Source: Verrucomicrobiota bacterium
GTDB taxonomy: Bacteria > Verrucomicrobiota > Verrucomicrobiae > Limisphaerales > UBA11358
Length of the DNA stretch: 13,189 nucleotides
Assembly: GCA_014860005.1 (NCBI GenBank)
Contig: JACZKP010000023.1
Coordinates: 1-13,189 of the forward strand
Direction: 5' to 3'
Both the position numbers and the translations under genes were made by a program. Numbering within the stretch: position 1 is the first letter of the stretch; every line of letters begins with the position of its first letter. A model generated the notes under the pieces. It worked only from the letters and a program-made list of their open reading frames with translations. It made no database searches and was not told the origin of the DNA. Positions 6,721 through 13,189 of this stretch are shown here, piece by piece.

Positions 6721-7902
6721 TCAAGGGGGAGTCATGGAGCGCTGGACTTCAACCTCCTGGAGATTGTCGAGGGAGAAAATGGAACAGGCGATGTGCTGCT
6801 CGCGACGCTTCTCGGTGGCAAAGTAATACAGGGCCACAACCTTCCCGTCCGCGCGTTGCACGACTCGTGGGTAGCCGAAATCCGCGAAGTCATTGTCTCC
6901 TTTGAGAAAATCATCGCGGAGAATGATTTCCTGACCCCAGGTTCTGCCGCCGTCAGCGCTCAACCGGCACAGAATCATCTGCAATGACCGGTTGCCATAA
7001 ACCACCAGCAGTCGGCCGTCCCGCAGCCGCGTCATGGCCGGCGGATTTCCGTTGCTGTTGCCGAAGCCGGTGTAGGCAACCCGCGACCGGAATGACCAGC
7101 TCTTTCCCCCGTCCATCGAGCCATAGGCATCAATCCAGCATTCGCTGGGTTTGCCGGGCCGGTCGCGACGTCGCATCACGCTGATAAGTTCCTTTTCACG
7201 TGTCCGCACGGTCTGGGACATCACCGCCCGATACGGATCGGAGCGGGGCACCACCCATGACCAGAACGAAAAACTCAGGCCTCCGTCTGTGCTGCGGATC
7301 ACGAACGACTTGTCCAGGAACGGTCCCGAAGTCGCCGAGGCAAAGACCAGGCATTCGCGCGGGCCCAACACCAAGTAATCCGTGCGGGGCGTGATGGCGG
7401 TGCTCCCTTCGATCTCAGACATCCGATCCAGTCCCCCGAATAGAAACGGCCCCTTCCAAGTATTTCCGCGATCATACGAATAATACAAGCAGGGAGCCTT
7501 GAGCCTGGTGCTGCCATGGTAGCCCATGCCGCAGACGCGCAACGCGAAGCCCGGCGCGTTGAAATCAATTGCGTTTGTTAGTGGAATGGCCGACAAGCGG
7601 TCATCCGCGAAATTGGCTGGCGATAACGCGCTCCAGGTCAATCCCCCATCGGTGCTGCGAGCCAGGCCATTGCGGTGTTCATCTGCGATCTTGTGCCCAT
7701 TTCGTTCCACGTACCGCCCGGAGGTGAAACCCACCAGAATTTCCGCGCCCGCATCCCAGCTCCAGAGCCCGTTGTTCGCCGGCCAGGCGGTAAACTCCTC
7801 CGGATGATGGCGGACCACCACGTTCTGAATATCTGTCACGCGTTGAAATGTTTCTGTGGTTTCCACCTGCTGACCGGCGGGTTGAGCAAGGGCCGCCACC
7901 AC
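6721..7902 (-). CDS. Sialidase/BNR-repeat beta-propeller protein (exo-alpha-sialidase-like)
   Basis: A 393-aa protein predicted to fold as a six-bladed propeller of the sialidase (GH33-like) superfamily, whose enzymes remove terminal sialic acids from glycans. Five Asp-boxes (SxDxGxxW/F) are visible: STDGGLTW (83-90), SYDRGNTW (142-149), STDGGLSF (204-211), SMDGGKSW (262-269) and SADGGRTW (315-322). Their roughly 50-60 residue spacing fits one per blade. The C-terminal YPRVVQRADGKVVALYYF is typical of BNR-like proteins. Without a structural alignment I cannot confirm the catalytic Arg triad or the Tyr/Glu pair, so it may be a lectin-like or other glycan-binding propeller. Only weak GTG starts (7902, 7899) are available and no full signal peptide precedes them. 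ATG 7934 in another frame would add MQLRRERDVLA, making a plausible leader if one base is missing. The beta-helix gene lies 143 bp upstream on the same strand. Confidence 0.85.
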   Translation of the reverse strand: MVAALAQPAGQQVETTETFQRVTDIQNVVVRHHPEEFTAWPANNGLWSWDAGAEILVGFTSGRYVERNGHKIADEHRNGLARSTDGGLTWSALSPANFADDRLSAIPLTNAIDFNAPGFALRVCGMGYHGSTRLKAPCLYYSYDRGNTWKGPFLFGGLDRMSEIEGSTAITPRTDYLVLGPRECLVFASATSGPFLDKSFVIRSTDGGLSFSFWSWVVPRSDPYRAVMSQTVRTREKELISVMRRRDRPGKPSECWIDAYGSMDGGKSWSFRSRVAYTGFGNSNGNPPAMTRLRDGRLLVVYGNRSLQMILCRLSADGGRTWGQEIILRDDFLKGDNDFADFGYPRVVQRADGKVVALYYFATEKRREQHIACSIFSLDNLQEVEVQRSMTPP

Positions 7903-8045
7903 GCTAGCACGTCACGTTCCCGGCGCAATTGCATTAGATGCCAGTCACTTACGAAGAAACAAACCGGCTTGGGTGTGTAGGCCGACTCACGCCTGGCCAA
8001 TTCGGCAGGTCCAGCCACTCGGGCCTTGAGTTGATACCACCGCAA

Positions 8046-9521
8046 TCACGGTGACAGCCGCACACGATAAAACCGGTGCGCCTGGCCGGCGGTATTCGTA
8101 TCCGTGATCGCAAGGAGACTGCCAGAGCCAGGGACATTGGTCACAAATTCCACCCAATCCCCGCTGGTCACTTCGTCGGTGCGTTGCACATTGTAGCTCA
8201 AACCCAACACCGTGGTGAAGCCGATTATCAAGTCGCTACCGGTCCGCATGATGCTGTTGATGAGGGGACGGTCGTTCGTTGAAAACTCATCCGCCCCGAT
8301 GTCAGAACTGGCGCCGCGCGGGCGGCGCTCACCGTCGAAATCGTTCGTCACCGTGAGCACGGTGGGTGCTTTATCAATGGCGTTCGTTGCCGTCGGCAGC
8401 AGGTGCAGGTCACCCGCCGCCGGATTGACGAACATTCCCGTCACGGCGGAAAGCAGGTTTCCGCTCAGGGTGGCGGCAGCACCGTCGCGCAAATGAATCG
8501 GCGAGTCGGTCAGATTATTGCGAGCGGTGACGTTCGTCGTGGTCGCGAAGCGAAATTGGACTGCGTAAAACTCGTTGGCGTTGAGCAGGACGGTATTGTG
8601 ATCAATCTGCGTGCCGGGCGAATTCCACGCGATGATTGAACCATCCGAACCAGCCTTCCGGCTGGCACTCATCAAGCCGGGCGCGAGGTAAACGAAGTTG
8701 TTCCGAATCACTCCGCCGGCGTGATCGCGATAAGGCGTCGAGTTATCCAGACCGTAGGCGACCGCCCGGTCCACATTGATGAACAGATTCTGCTCGGTCA
8801 CCGTGTTCGATGAATTCCGCCAGAACAACACTGACGGATTCCACGGATAGGCGGTGCCGTCCGGATTGTGAAGGTTCTTGAAGAGATTGCCACGCACGAT
8901 CCAGTTGCGCGCCGCGTGGGCGCTAATGCCGTTGAAGTAGCCCGCGCCCGCGCCGTGATCGTTCGGCGGACTGCCGGTGTATTCAAACCAGCAATACTCC
9001 ACCACGCCATTGTTCACGCCGAGGCCGGCGTTGACATCCGTGGGGTTGGACTTGATGAATTGCGAGCCGGCATTCAGCAGCCGGACGCAATAGACACGCG
9101 GCGACTGCGCGCCGGAGTTGAAGATAATTTCGTTGTCCCAAGTATCGCGGATCGTGAGGTGGGCAATCGTCGTGTTCGTGCCATTGGACCAGATGCCAAA
9201 CGGGACGTTGCCGTAATTGGAATTGTCCATTCCCCGGCCGGTCAGAACGACGTTGGTGCTGCCGGCCGTGCCGCGAATGGTGACACTGTTCCGGCCATTG
9301 ATGTAAAGGCTGCTGGTTAGATTATACGCGCCATTGGCGAGGAGAATGGTATCGCCGTGTTGCAGGTTCCCCACCGCGGTCTGCAACTGCGCCTCCGTGG
9401 CCACGTTCACGATACGGACGCCGGTGATGGGCAGTGGCGGCGCGTCGCCGGAGGAGGCTGCACTCGCGCTGTCGCGCAGCACGAGCATTGCGACGGCAAA
9501 GAATAATCCAATCGGTTTCAT
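8046..9521 (-). CDS. Secreted right-handed beta-helix protein, pectate-lyase-like
   Basis: A 491-aa exported protein of the pectin-lyase-like parallel beta-helix fold, used by polysaccharide lyases and glycan hydrolases. ATG 9521 is preferred over 9539 because it starts directly with the signal peptide MKPIGLFFAVAMLVL, with cleavage near SASA-A. The N-terminal coil TEAQLQTAVGNLQHGDTILL and ANGAYNLTSSLYI is typical of PL6/chondroitinase-B-like and related helices. Repeating Asn-rich turns (RNNFVY, ARNNLTD, GNLF) mark successive coils through about residue 370. Near 395-425, AIDKAP and DFDGERRPRGASSDIGADEF match the choice-of-anchor-Q motif. The last ~80 residues form an Ig-like module ending TAGQAHRFYRVRLSP, common in Verrucomicrobiota exoproteins. 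Substrate and catalytic residues cannot be assigned. Confidence 0.92.
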   Translation of the reverse strand: MKPIGLFFAVAMLVLRDSASAASSGDAPPLPITGVRIVNVATEAQLQTAVGNLQHGDTILLANGAYNLTSSLYINGRNSVTIRGTAGSTNVVLTGRGMDNSNYGNVPFGIWSNGTNTTIAHLTIRDTWDNEIIFNSGAQSPRVYCVRLLNAGSQFIKSNPTDVNAGLGVNNGVVEYCWFEYTGSPPNDHGAGAGYFNGISAHAARNWIVRGNLFKNLHNPDGTAYPWNPSVLFWRNSSNTVTEQNLFINVDRAVAYGLDNSTPYRDHAGGVIRNNFVYLAPGLMSASRKAGSDGSIIAWNSPGTQIDHNTVLLNANEFYAVQFRFATTTNVTARNNLTDSPIHLRDGAAATLSGNLLSAVTGMFVNPAAGDLHLLPTATNAIDKAPTVLTVTNDFDGERRPRGASSDIGADEFSTNDRPLINSIMRTGSDLIIGFTTVLGLSYNVQRTDEVTSGDWVEFVTNVPGSGSLLAITDTNTAGQAHRFYRVRLSP

Positions 9522-9884
9522 CGAACTGGCGGCAAACATACACGCACGTTAAGATCAGTTCAACGCTGTGGTCATCTGGTTTGGAAATTCCATCCCTTGC
9601 ATTCTCCGGGATCAGGCTTAGGTTCACATTGGCTGACGTGGACGTGAGTGTTAGTTGACAGTGAAGTCGGTTAGTCAGTTAGGAGATACGCCCACGCCAG
9701 CCATTATTCTCCCACATTGCGCGGCGCGCCGCACGTTTGCCAACTCGGTTATCCGCCTCCCCCAACTCCAGTCACGGTTCGTTGACGGAAAGTGGCAGAA
9801 GTCTTCCCTTGAAAAGAATCCGGCACGCCGGGAGTATGAAACTATCCTGACGGCTGTTGCCGTCAGGCAAAACTGCCGCCATTT
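9522..9884. other. 363-bp divergent intergenic region
   Basis: Separates the leftward beta-helix gene from the rightward PI-PLC gene, so promoters for both should lie here. A TTGACA hexamer occurs at 9655-9660 on the plus strand, but no good -10 follows at 16-18 bp. No coding sequence is recognised. The one clear element is the hairpin at 9846-9867. Confidence 0.5.
9846..9867. repeat. 9-bp perfect hairpin in the PI-PLC leader
   Basis: CCTGACGGC-TGTT-GCCGTCAGG forms a perfect 9-bp stem with a 4-nt loop, ending 17 bp before ATG 9885. There is no T-tract. It could be an operator, an RNA hairpin limiting translation, or a dispersed palindromic repeat. Confidence 0.55.
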
Positions 9885-10997
9885 ATGTTGCGCCCTCTTA
9901 CCATCGTTGTGGTGACCGCCGTCACCGGATTAATCACGACATCATGCTCCCCGATAATCCGGCTCAACCAGGCGCAGGTGATCGGCACCCACAATTCCTA
10001 CCACTTGGCGCCGCATGACTCGCTGTTGACCTTGATGGAGAAGCAGCGCCCGGAACTGGCCAGAACGCTGCAATACAGCCACCGACCGTTGCCGGAGCAG
10101 TTTTCAATCTTGGGCATTCGGCAAATTGAACTGGACCTCTTCGCCGATCCGCAAGGCGGGCTTTATGCCGAACCGCGCGGCAACCAGATTGCCGCCGCGC
10201 TGGAACTGCCCACCGGCCCCGATCCCGATCCCGCCGGGTTGCTCCGCCAGCCAGGCTTCAAGGTATTGCACGTTCAGGACATTGATTTTCGCTCGACGGT
10301 GCTGACGTTTGTGGCCGCGCTGCGCCAGGTTCGTGAATGGTCGGAGCACCATCCGCGTCACTTTCCCTTCTGCATCCTCGTGGAGTTGAAAGATGAAGTG
10401 ATCGCGCCAGAATTCACAAAGCCCGTTCCGTTCGGGACGGACGAACTAGCTGCGGTGGAGGCGGAAATCCTGTCAGTGTTCAAGCAGGAGCAGATTCTGA
10501 AGCCCGACGACATACGCGGGAAATTCAACACGCTGCCGGAGGCGCTGACCCGGCGGGGTTGGCCCCGGCTCGATGCCGTGCGCGGCAAGGTGCTGTTCGC
10601 ACTGGATAACGGAGGCATGGTCCGCGACCTCTACCTCAAAGATCATCCGGCGCTGCAAGGCCGGTTGATGTTTGTCAGCGTGGAGGAATCGCACCCCGCA
10701 GCCGCCTGGATGAAGGTGAATGATCCGGTCTCCGGTTTCGAGCGCATCCAGAAACTGGTCAAGGCTGGATTCCTCGTTCGCACCCGTGCGGATGCCGACA
10801 CCCTTCAGGCACGGCTCAACGATACGACGCAGCGGGAACGGGCCTTGGCCAGCGGTGCGCAATTCATCAGCACGGATTACCCGGAATCCAATTCGGCCTT
10901 TTCCGATTACCAAGTTCGCTTTGACGCCGGGATTGTGGTGCGCAACAACCCTGTAAATGGAAATCCGGCGCTGAACGGAAAAGACCTGGAGAAGTAG
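9885..10997 (+). CDS. Ca2+-dependent phosphoinositide phospholipase C family protein, probable lipoprotein
   Basis: Predicted to cleave the phosphodiester of phosphatidylinositol-type lipids (Streptomyces-type Ca2+-dependent PI-PLC family, PF16670-like), giving diacylglycerol and inositol phosphates. The 370 aa begin with a short signal peptide ending TTSC21, a lipobox-like site with an atypical Thr at -3. So the protein is probably lipid-anchored, otherwise secreted. QVIGTHNSYH carries the first catalytic His (H36); IELDLF (81-86) should supply Ca2+ ligands (E82/D84); VLHVQDID carries the second His (H129). The conserved middle continues with CILVELKDE and the end with ALASGAQFISTDYP. The last residues, NPVNGNPALNGKDLEK, are hydrophilic. 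It faces away from the beta-helix gene and is separated from the GH5 gene downstream by an intrinsic terminator, so it is probably a single-gene transcript. Whether the substrate is PI, a GPI anchor or another lipid is unknown. Confidence 0.88.
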   Translation: MLRPLTIVVVTAVTGLITTSCSPIIRLNQAQVIGTHNSYHLAPHDSLLTLMEKQRPELARTLQYSHRPLPEQFSILGIRQIELDLFADPQGGLYAEPRGNQIAAALELPTGPDPDPAGLLRQPGFKVLHVQDIDFRSTVLTFVAALRQVREWSEHHPRHFPFCILVELKDEVIAPEFTKPVPFGTDELAAVEAEILSVFKQEQILKPDDIRGKFNTLPEALTRRGWPRLDAVRGKVLFALDNGGMVRDLYLKDHPALQGRLMFVSVEESHPAAAWMKVNDPVSGFERIQKLVKAGFLVRTRADADTLQARLNDTTQRERALASGAQFISTDYPESNSAFSDYQVRFDAGIVVRNNPVNGNPALNGKDLEK

Positions 10998-11255
10998 GCC
11001 GCAGCAAAAAGAGCGAGGCGGTTAGTTCGGGCTTGGATTTGCGCAATCAACTCAGACCGGATGGGGAGGAGTTTTTGGTCAGCCTATGGAATTCAACCGC
11101 ACGGTTGGCGCATTGGAAGCGCAACCATTTCAGTGGCAAGTGGCGAGGAATCTGTGGAATCGAAGCCAGTGTGGCGAATAAGGCAACGCAATCCGGTGAG
11201 GCCGGGGCGGGCATGAGGTTCAAACATTACCCGGCGCGAGCGCCTGTCGTGACGT

Positions 11256-11273
11256 GTCACCAGTTATGGTGAC
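11256..11273. repeat. Short inverted repeat GTCACC/GGTGAC
   Basis: GTCACC-AGTTAT-GGTGAC, a 6-bp stem with 6-nt loop; an alternative overlapping pairing CCAGT/ACTGG is also possible. No T-tract. Possible operator or minor RNA hairpin. Confidence 0.3.
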
Positions 11274-11338
11274 TGGGCGGGGGCGGGGAATCTGGTAGGG
11301 TCATGACGTTGGCGTTGCGTTCTCAGCGCCGTGTGTGA

Positions 11339-11371
11339 AAAAGCCGGACCTGTTGTCCGGCTTTTCGTTTT
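11339..11371. terminator. Intrinsic terminator, potentially bidirectional
   Basis: AAAAGCCGGAC-CTGTT-GTCCGGCTTTT forms an 11-bp perfect stem with a 5-nt loop, followed on the plus strand by CGTTTT. Read on the minus strand the hairpin ends in T5, so it could stop transcription both ways. It lies 342 bp after the PI-PLC stop and 85 bp before the GH5 start, separating the two transcription units. Confidence 0.85.
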
Positions 11372-11455
11372 GTAGGGAGGAGTCCGTCGGCTGGGGCGTT
11401 TTCTGGATTGCTTCCGCGGCGTTGCCCACTGAGATTTCCGGCAACGGATCAAATC

Positions 11456-12832
11456 ATGAACTCTGTCTCATTGACCCTCACGGCTCTGATACTGGGCGGG
11501 ATGGTGGGCTGCCGCGCCCGGACGGCGACGCCCGCTTCCGAATTCGCGGAGCCGTCAACTGCTTCCGGTCCAGTGACTGTCGCCGGCCGGCAGTTTCTCG
11601 ACGCCGCCGGTAAGCCGATGATTCTCCACGGCATCAACGTCGTCAACAAGTCCAAGGCGGAGGGTTACATTGGCGATCTTTCTGCGGACGACTTTGCCAC
11701 CATCCGAAGCTGGGGCATGAATTGTGTGCGGCTGGGGATATTCTGGGACGGGTTGGAGCCCGAACCAGGCCGCATCGACGAGGGGTATTTGGAGCGGATT
11801 GCCCAGTTGATAGCCTGGGCGCGGACGGAGGGCTTGTTAGTGCTGCTCGACATGCACCAAGATCTCTACAGTGTGAAGTTTGGCGATGGCGCCCCGGCGT
11901 GGGCCACCCTCGACGAAGGCAAACCACACACAACCGGCGCAGTCTGGAGCGACGCCTATTACATCAGTGAAGCGGTGCAAACGGCGTTCGACCATTTCTG
12001 GGCCAACAGTCCGGCTGCGGACGGTGTGGGTTTGCAGGATCATTACGCGCGCGTCTGGCGGCGCGTGGCCGAACGGTTCAAGGACGAGCCGGCCGTGTTG
12101 GGCTTCGATGTGATGAACGAGCCCATCCCCGGCCGGGACGCGGGCCGGGTGCAACTGGTGATGCTGGCGTGGTTGGCGGAACAACTAACCCGGCGACCCG
12201 AGGTGCCGGCCCTCACGGTCGAAGCGTTGGCGGGCATCCAAGGCACGTCATCGGGGAGAAGACAACTCACAGGATGGCTGGCGGATCTGGACCTCTACCA
12301 GGGAATGCTCGAAGCCGGGTCGCCCATCATGCAGGAGTTTGATCGAAACCAACTCCAACCCTTTTATGCCCGGGTGCGCAAGGCGATCCGCGAAGTGAAT
12401 ACGCAGCACCTCATCTTTTTCGAGCCCGCCATGTCGGCGAATCTGGGCATCCACAGTGCGCTGGTGCCGTTGACCGACGAGCAGGGCCAGCGCGACCCGC
12501 GGCAAGCCTACGCACCGCACGGCTACGACATCGTGGTGGACACTTCGTCACTCGAACTGACCAGCCAGGAACGGGTGGCCCTGATCTTTCGCCGCCACGG
12601 CGAGTTTGCCGAGCGATATCAACTGCCGATGCTGGTGGGCGAGTGGGGGGCTTATTACTTGGACGGTCGGGCAGCGGACGCGGCCCGCTTCGTGGTCCAG
12701 CAGTTTGATGCCCTTGGCTGCGGCGATACCTATTGGCAGTACAACCGTGCCCTGGCCGAATCGCCGTTGCTCCCGGCACTGCGCCGGCAACTCCGGCACG
12801 AGTCGCACCGCGCGCAACAGCGCAAGGATTGA
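11456..12832 (+). CDS. GH5 glycoside hydrolase, endoglycoceramidase-like, probable lipoprotein
   Basis: Retaining glycoside hydrolase of family 5. Closest by motif to endoglycoceramidases, which split the glycan-ceramide bond of glycosphingolipids. ATG 11456 is preferred over the upstream frame opening at 11408, because it starts a signal peptide ending GGMVGC19, a lipobox with Met at -3. The 458 aa show HGINVVNKS (58-66), the diagnostic LDMHQDLYSVKFGDGAPAWA block (131-150), FDVMNEPIPG with acid/base E222, the EP at 323-324, H355 in APHGYD, and LVGEWGAYY with nucleophile E396. The length fits bacterial endoglycoceramidases. The two catalytic Glu residues 174 apart fit a (beta/alpha)8 barrel. 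A related role on sterol or other lipid glucosides, or on beta-glucans, cannot be excluded. Preceded by a terminator, so it should have its own promoter. Confidence 0.92.
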   Translation: MNSVSLTLTALILGGMVGCRARTATPASEFAEPSTASGPVTVAGRQFLDAAGKPMILHGINVVNKSKAEGYIGDLSADDFATIRSWGMNCVRLGIFWDGLEPEPGRIDEGYLERIAQLIAWARTEGLLVLLDMHQDLYSVKFGDGAPAWATLDEGKPHTTGAVWSDAYYISEAVQTAFDHFWANSPAADGVGLQDHYARVWRRVAERFKDEPAVLGFDVMNEPIPGRDAGRVQLVMLAWLAEQLTRRPEVPALTVEALAGIQGTSSGRRQLTGWLADLDLYQGMLEAGSPIMQEFDRNQLQPFYARVRKAIREVNTQHLIFFEPAMSANLGIHSALVPLTDEQGQRDPRQAYAPHGYDIVVDTSSLELTSQERVALIFRRHGEFAERYQLPMLVGEWGAYYLDGRAADAARFVVQQFDALGCGDTYWQYNRALAESPLLPALRRQLRHESHRAQQRKD

Positions 12833-13051
12833 TCGTCGGCGTAAATGGAGCTGGCGAAAGCGTGATTGAAAGAGTGCGCGCTGTTTGCACGAGGACGCTT
12901 CAATGAGGACGCAATTAGGTGAGCGCGTAATGATCGTGGACCACGCGCAACCTGAGTAAACCCAATTCCTCCACACAAGGCGGGGCTTGCGCGGCGAACG
13001 TTTCCTTTGCCAGTCAGGGCCCTCTAAAATACGGCCAGGTGCAGTCTTATT
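12833..13051. other. Spacer downstream of the GH5 gene
   Basis: No gene, tRNA or terminator recognised. The IS end belonging to the transposase fragment at 13052 should lie here, probably within the ~60 bp next to its stop codon, but with only one end in the window the inverted repeat cannot be defined. Confidence 0.4.
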
Positions 13052-13189
13052 CTAACGTGCGTTCAAGGTGAGTGTAACTATCCAGGGCCAATGGGTGATG
13101 CTTTTGATGCAAGCGCCATCACGTTTGAGGCGACGCAACCCTGAACGGAGCTGTTTCTTGACGCCTGCCAGTGAATCAAACACGCGGTT
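13052..13189 (-). CDS. IS630-like transposase, C-terminal 45 residues (continues beyond window)
   Basis: The minus strand is open from the window edge to TAG at 13052-13054, with no internal start, so it is the tail of a longer gene. It reads NRVFDSLAGVKKQLRSGLRR, then ...CIKSITHWPWIVTLTLNAR. The pattern 'NR-F-sL--v---L', followed by 'SIT--pWi', matches the end of IS630-family DDE transposases, which follows the last catalytic Glu. The DDE residues and the other IS end lie to the right. Whether the element is intact cannot be told; the assignment rests on a short but characteristic stretch. Confidence 0.6.
   Translation of the reverse strand, partial: NRVFDSLAGVKKQLRSGLRRLKRDGACIKSITHWPWIVTLTLNAR

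Larger units (their letters stand above)
10998..11455. other. 458-bp spacer between PI-PLC and GH5 genes
   Basis: Contains the hairpin at 11256-11273 and the intrinsic terminator at 11339-11371. A 79-codon open frame (11033-11272) has no recognisable features and is probably chance. The GH5 promoter should lie in the ~85 bp after the terminator; no clear hexamers are seen there. Confidence 0.5.

Noticed and set aside
8868..9320. 150-codon plus-strand open frame
   Set aside because: Antisense shadow of the beta-helix gene; Val/Ala/Arg-biased with no motif.
9655..9685. TTGACA at 9655 as a sigma-70 promoter for the PI-PLC gene
   Set aside because: No acceptable -10 hexamer at 16-18 bp; a lone -35 match is weak evidence.
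11033..11272. 79-codon plus-strand ORF after the PI-PLC gene
   Set aside because: No recognisable domain, signal peptide or repeat, and it runs into an inverted repeat and terminator region; probably chance.

Overview
This is a GC-rich chromosomal window, most likely from a Verrucomicrobiota bacterium (Limisphaerales/Pedosphaera-like) assembled from an environmental sample. That assignment is an inference. It rests on a secreted right-handed beta-helix protein ending in a choice-of-anchor-Q-like motif plus a C-terminal '...FYRVRL' module typical of that phylum, on the many secreted hydrolases, on starts without clear Shine-Dalgarno sites, and on the wide, debris-filled intergenic regions.

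Layout. Positions 1-2576 (+) hold the end of an unknown gene, an NtrB-like sensor histidine kinase and a sigma-54-dependent NtrC-type response regulator. The three reading frames overlap, so they probably form one operon. The kinase reading frame is broken near its start. Positions 2577-3293 hold hairpin-rich spacer and a 5'-truncated group II intron (minus strand): domains V and VI and the C-terminal maturase domain remain, but the reverse transcriptase is gone. Positions 3294-4229 (-) encode an unrecognised 311-aa protein with helix-turn-helix-like segments, followed upstream by a 626-bp spacer with dyads and a cluster of CAATTG palindromes. Positions 4856-5902 (-) encode a secreted protein of unknown function. 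Positions 6042-6720 contain decayed gene fragments, one of them TPR/Sel1-like.

Positions 6721-9521 (-) carry a sialidase/BNR-type beta-propeller protein and a secreted right-handed beta-helix protein. Divergent from these, 9885-12832 (+) carry a predicted lipoprotein of the Ca2+-dependent phosphoinositide phospholipase C family and a GH5 endoglycoceramidase-like predicted lipoprotein, separated by a strong intrinsic terminator. At the right edge (13052-13189, -) is the C-terminus of an IS630-like transposase that continues outside the window.

How the genes may work together. The 6.7-12.8 kb segment puts four predicted exported enzymes side by side. Three fit the disassembly of eukaryotic-type membrane glycolipids: a sialidase-like protein, an endoglycoceramidase-like GH5 and a PI-PLC (inositol phospholipid or GPI headgroup release). 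This is the most interesting idea in the window, but substrate specificity is inferred from family alone. I see no CRISPR array, tRNA, rRNA or recognisable antiphage system.
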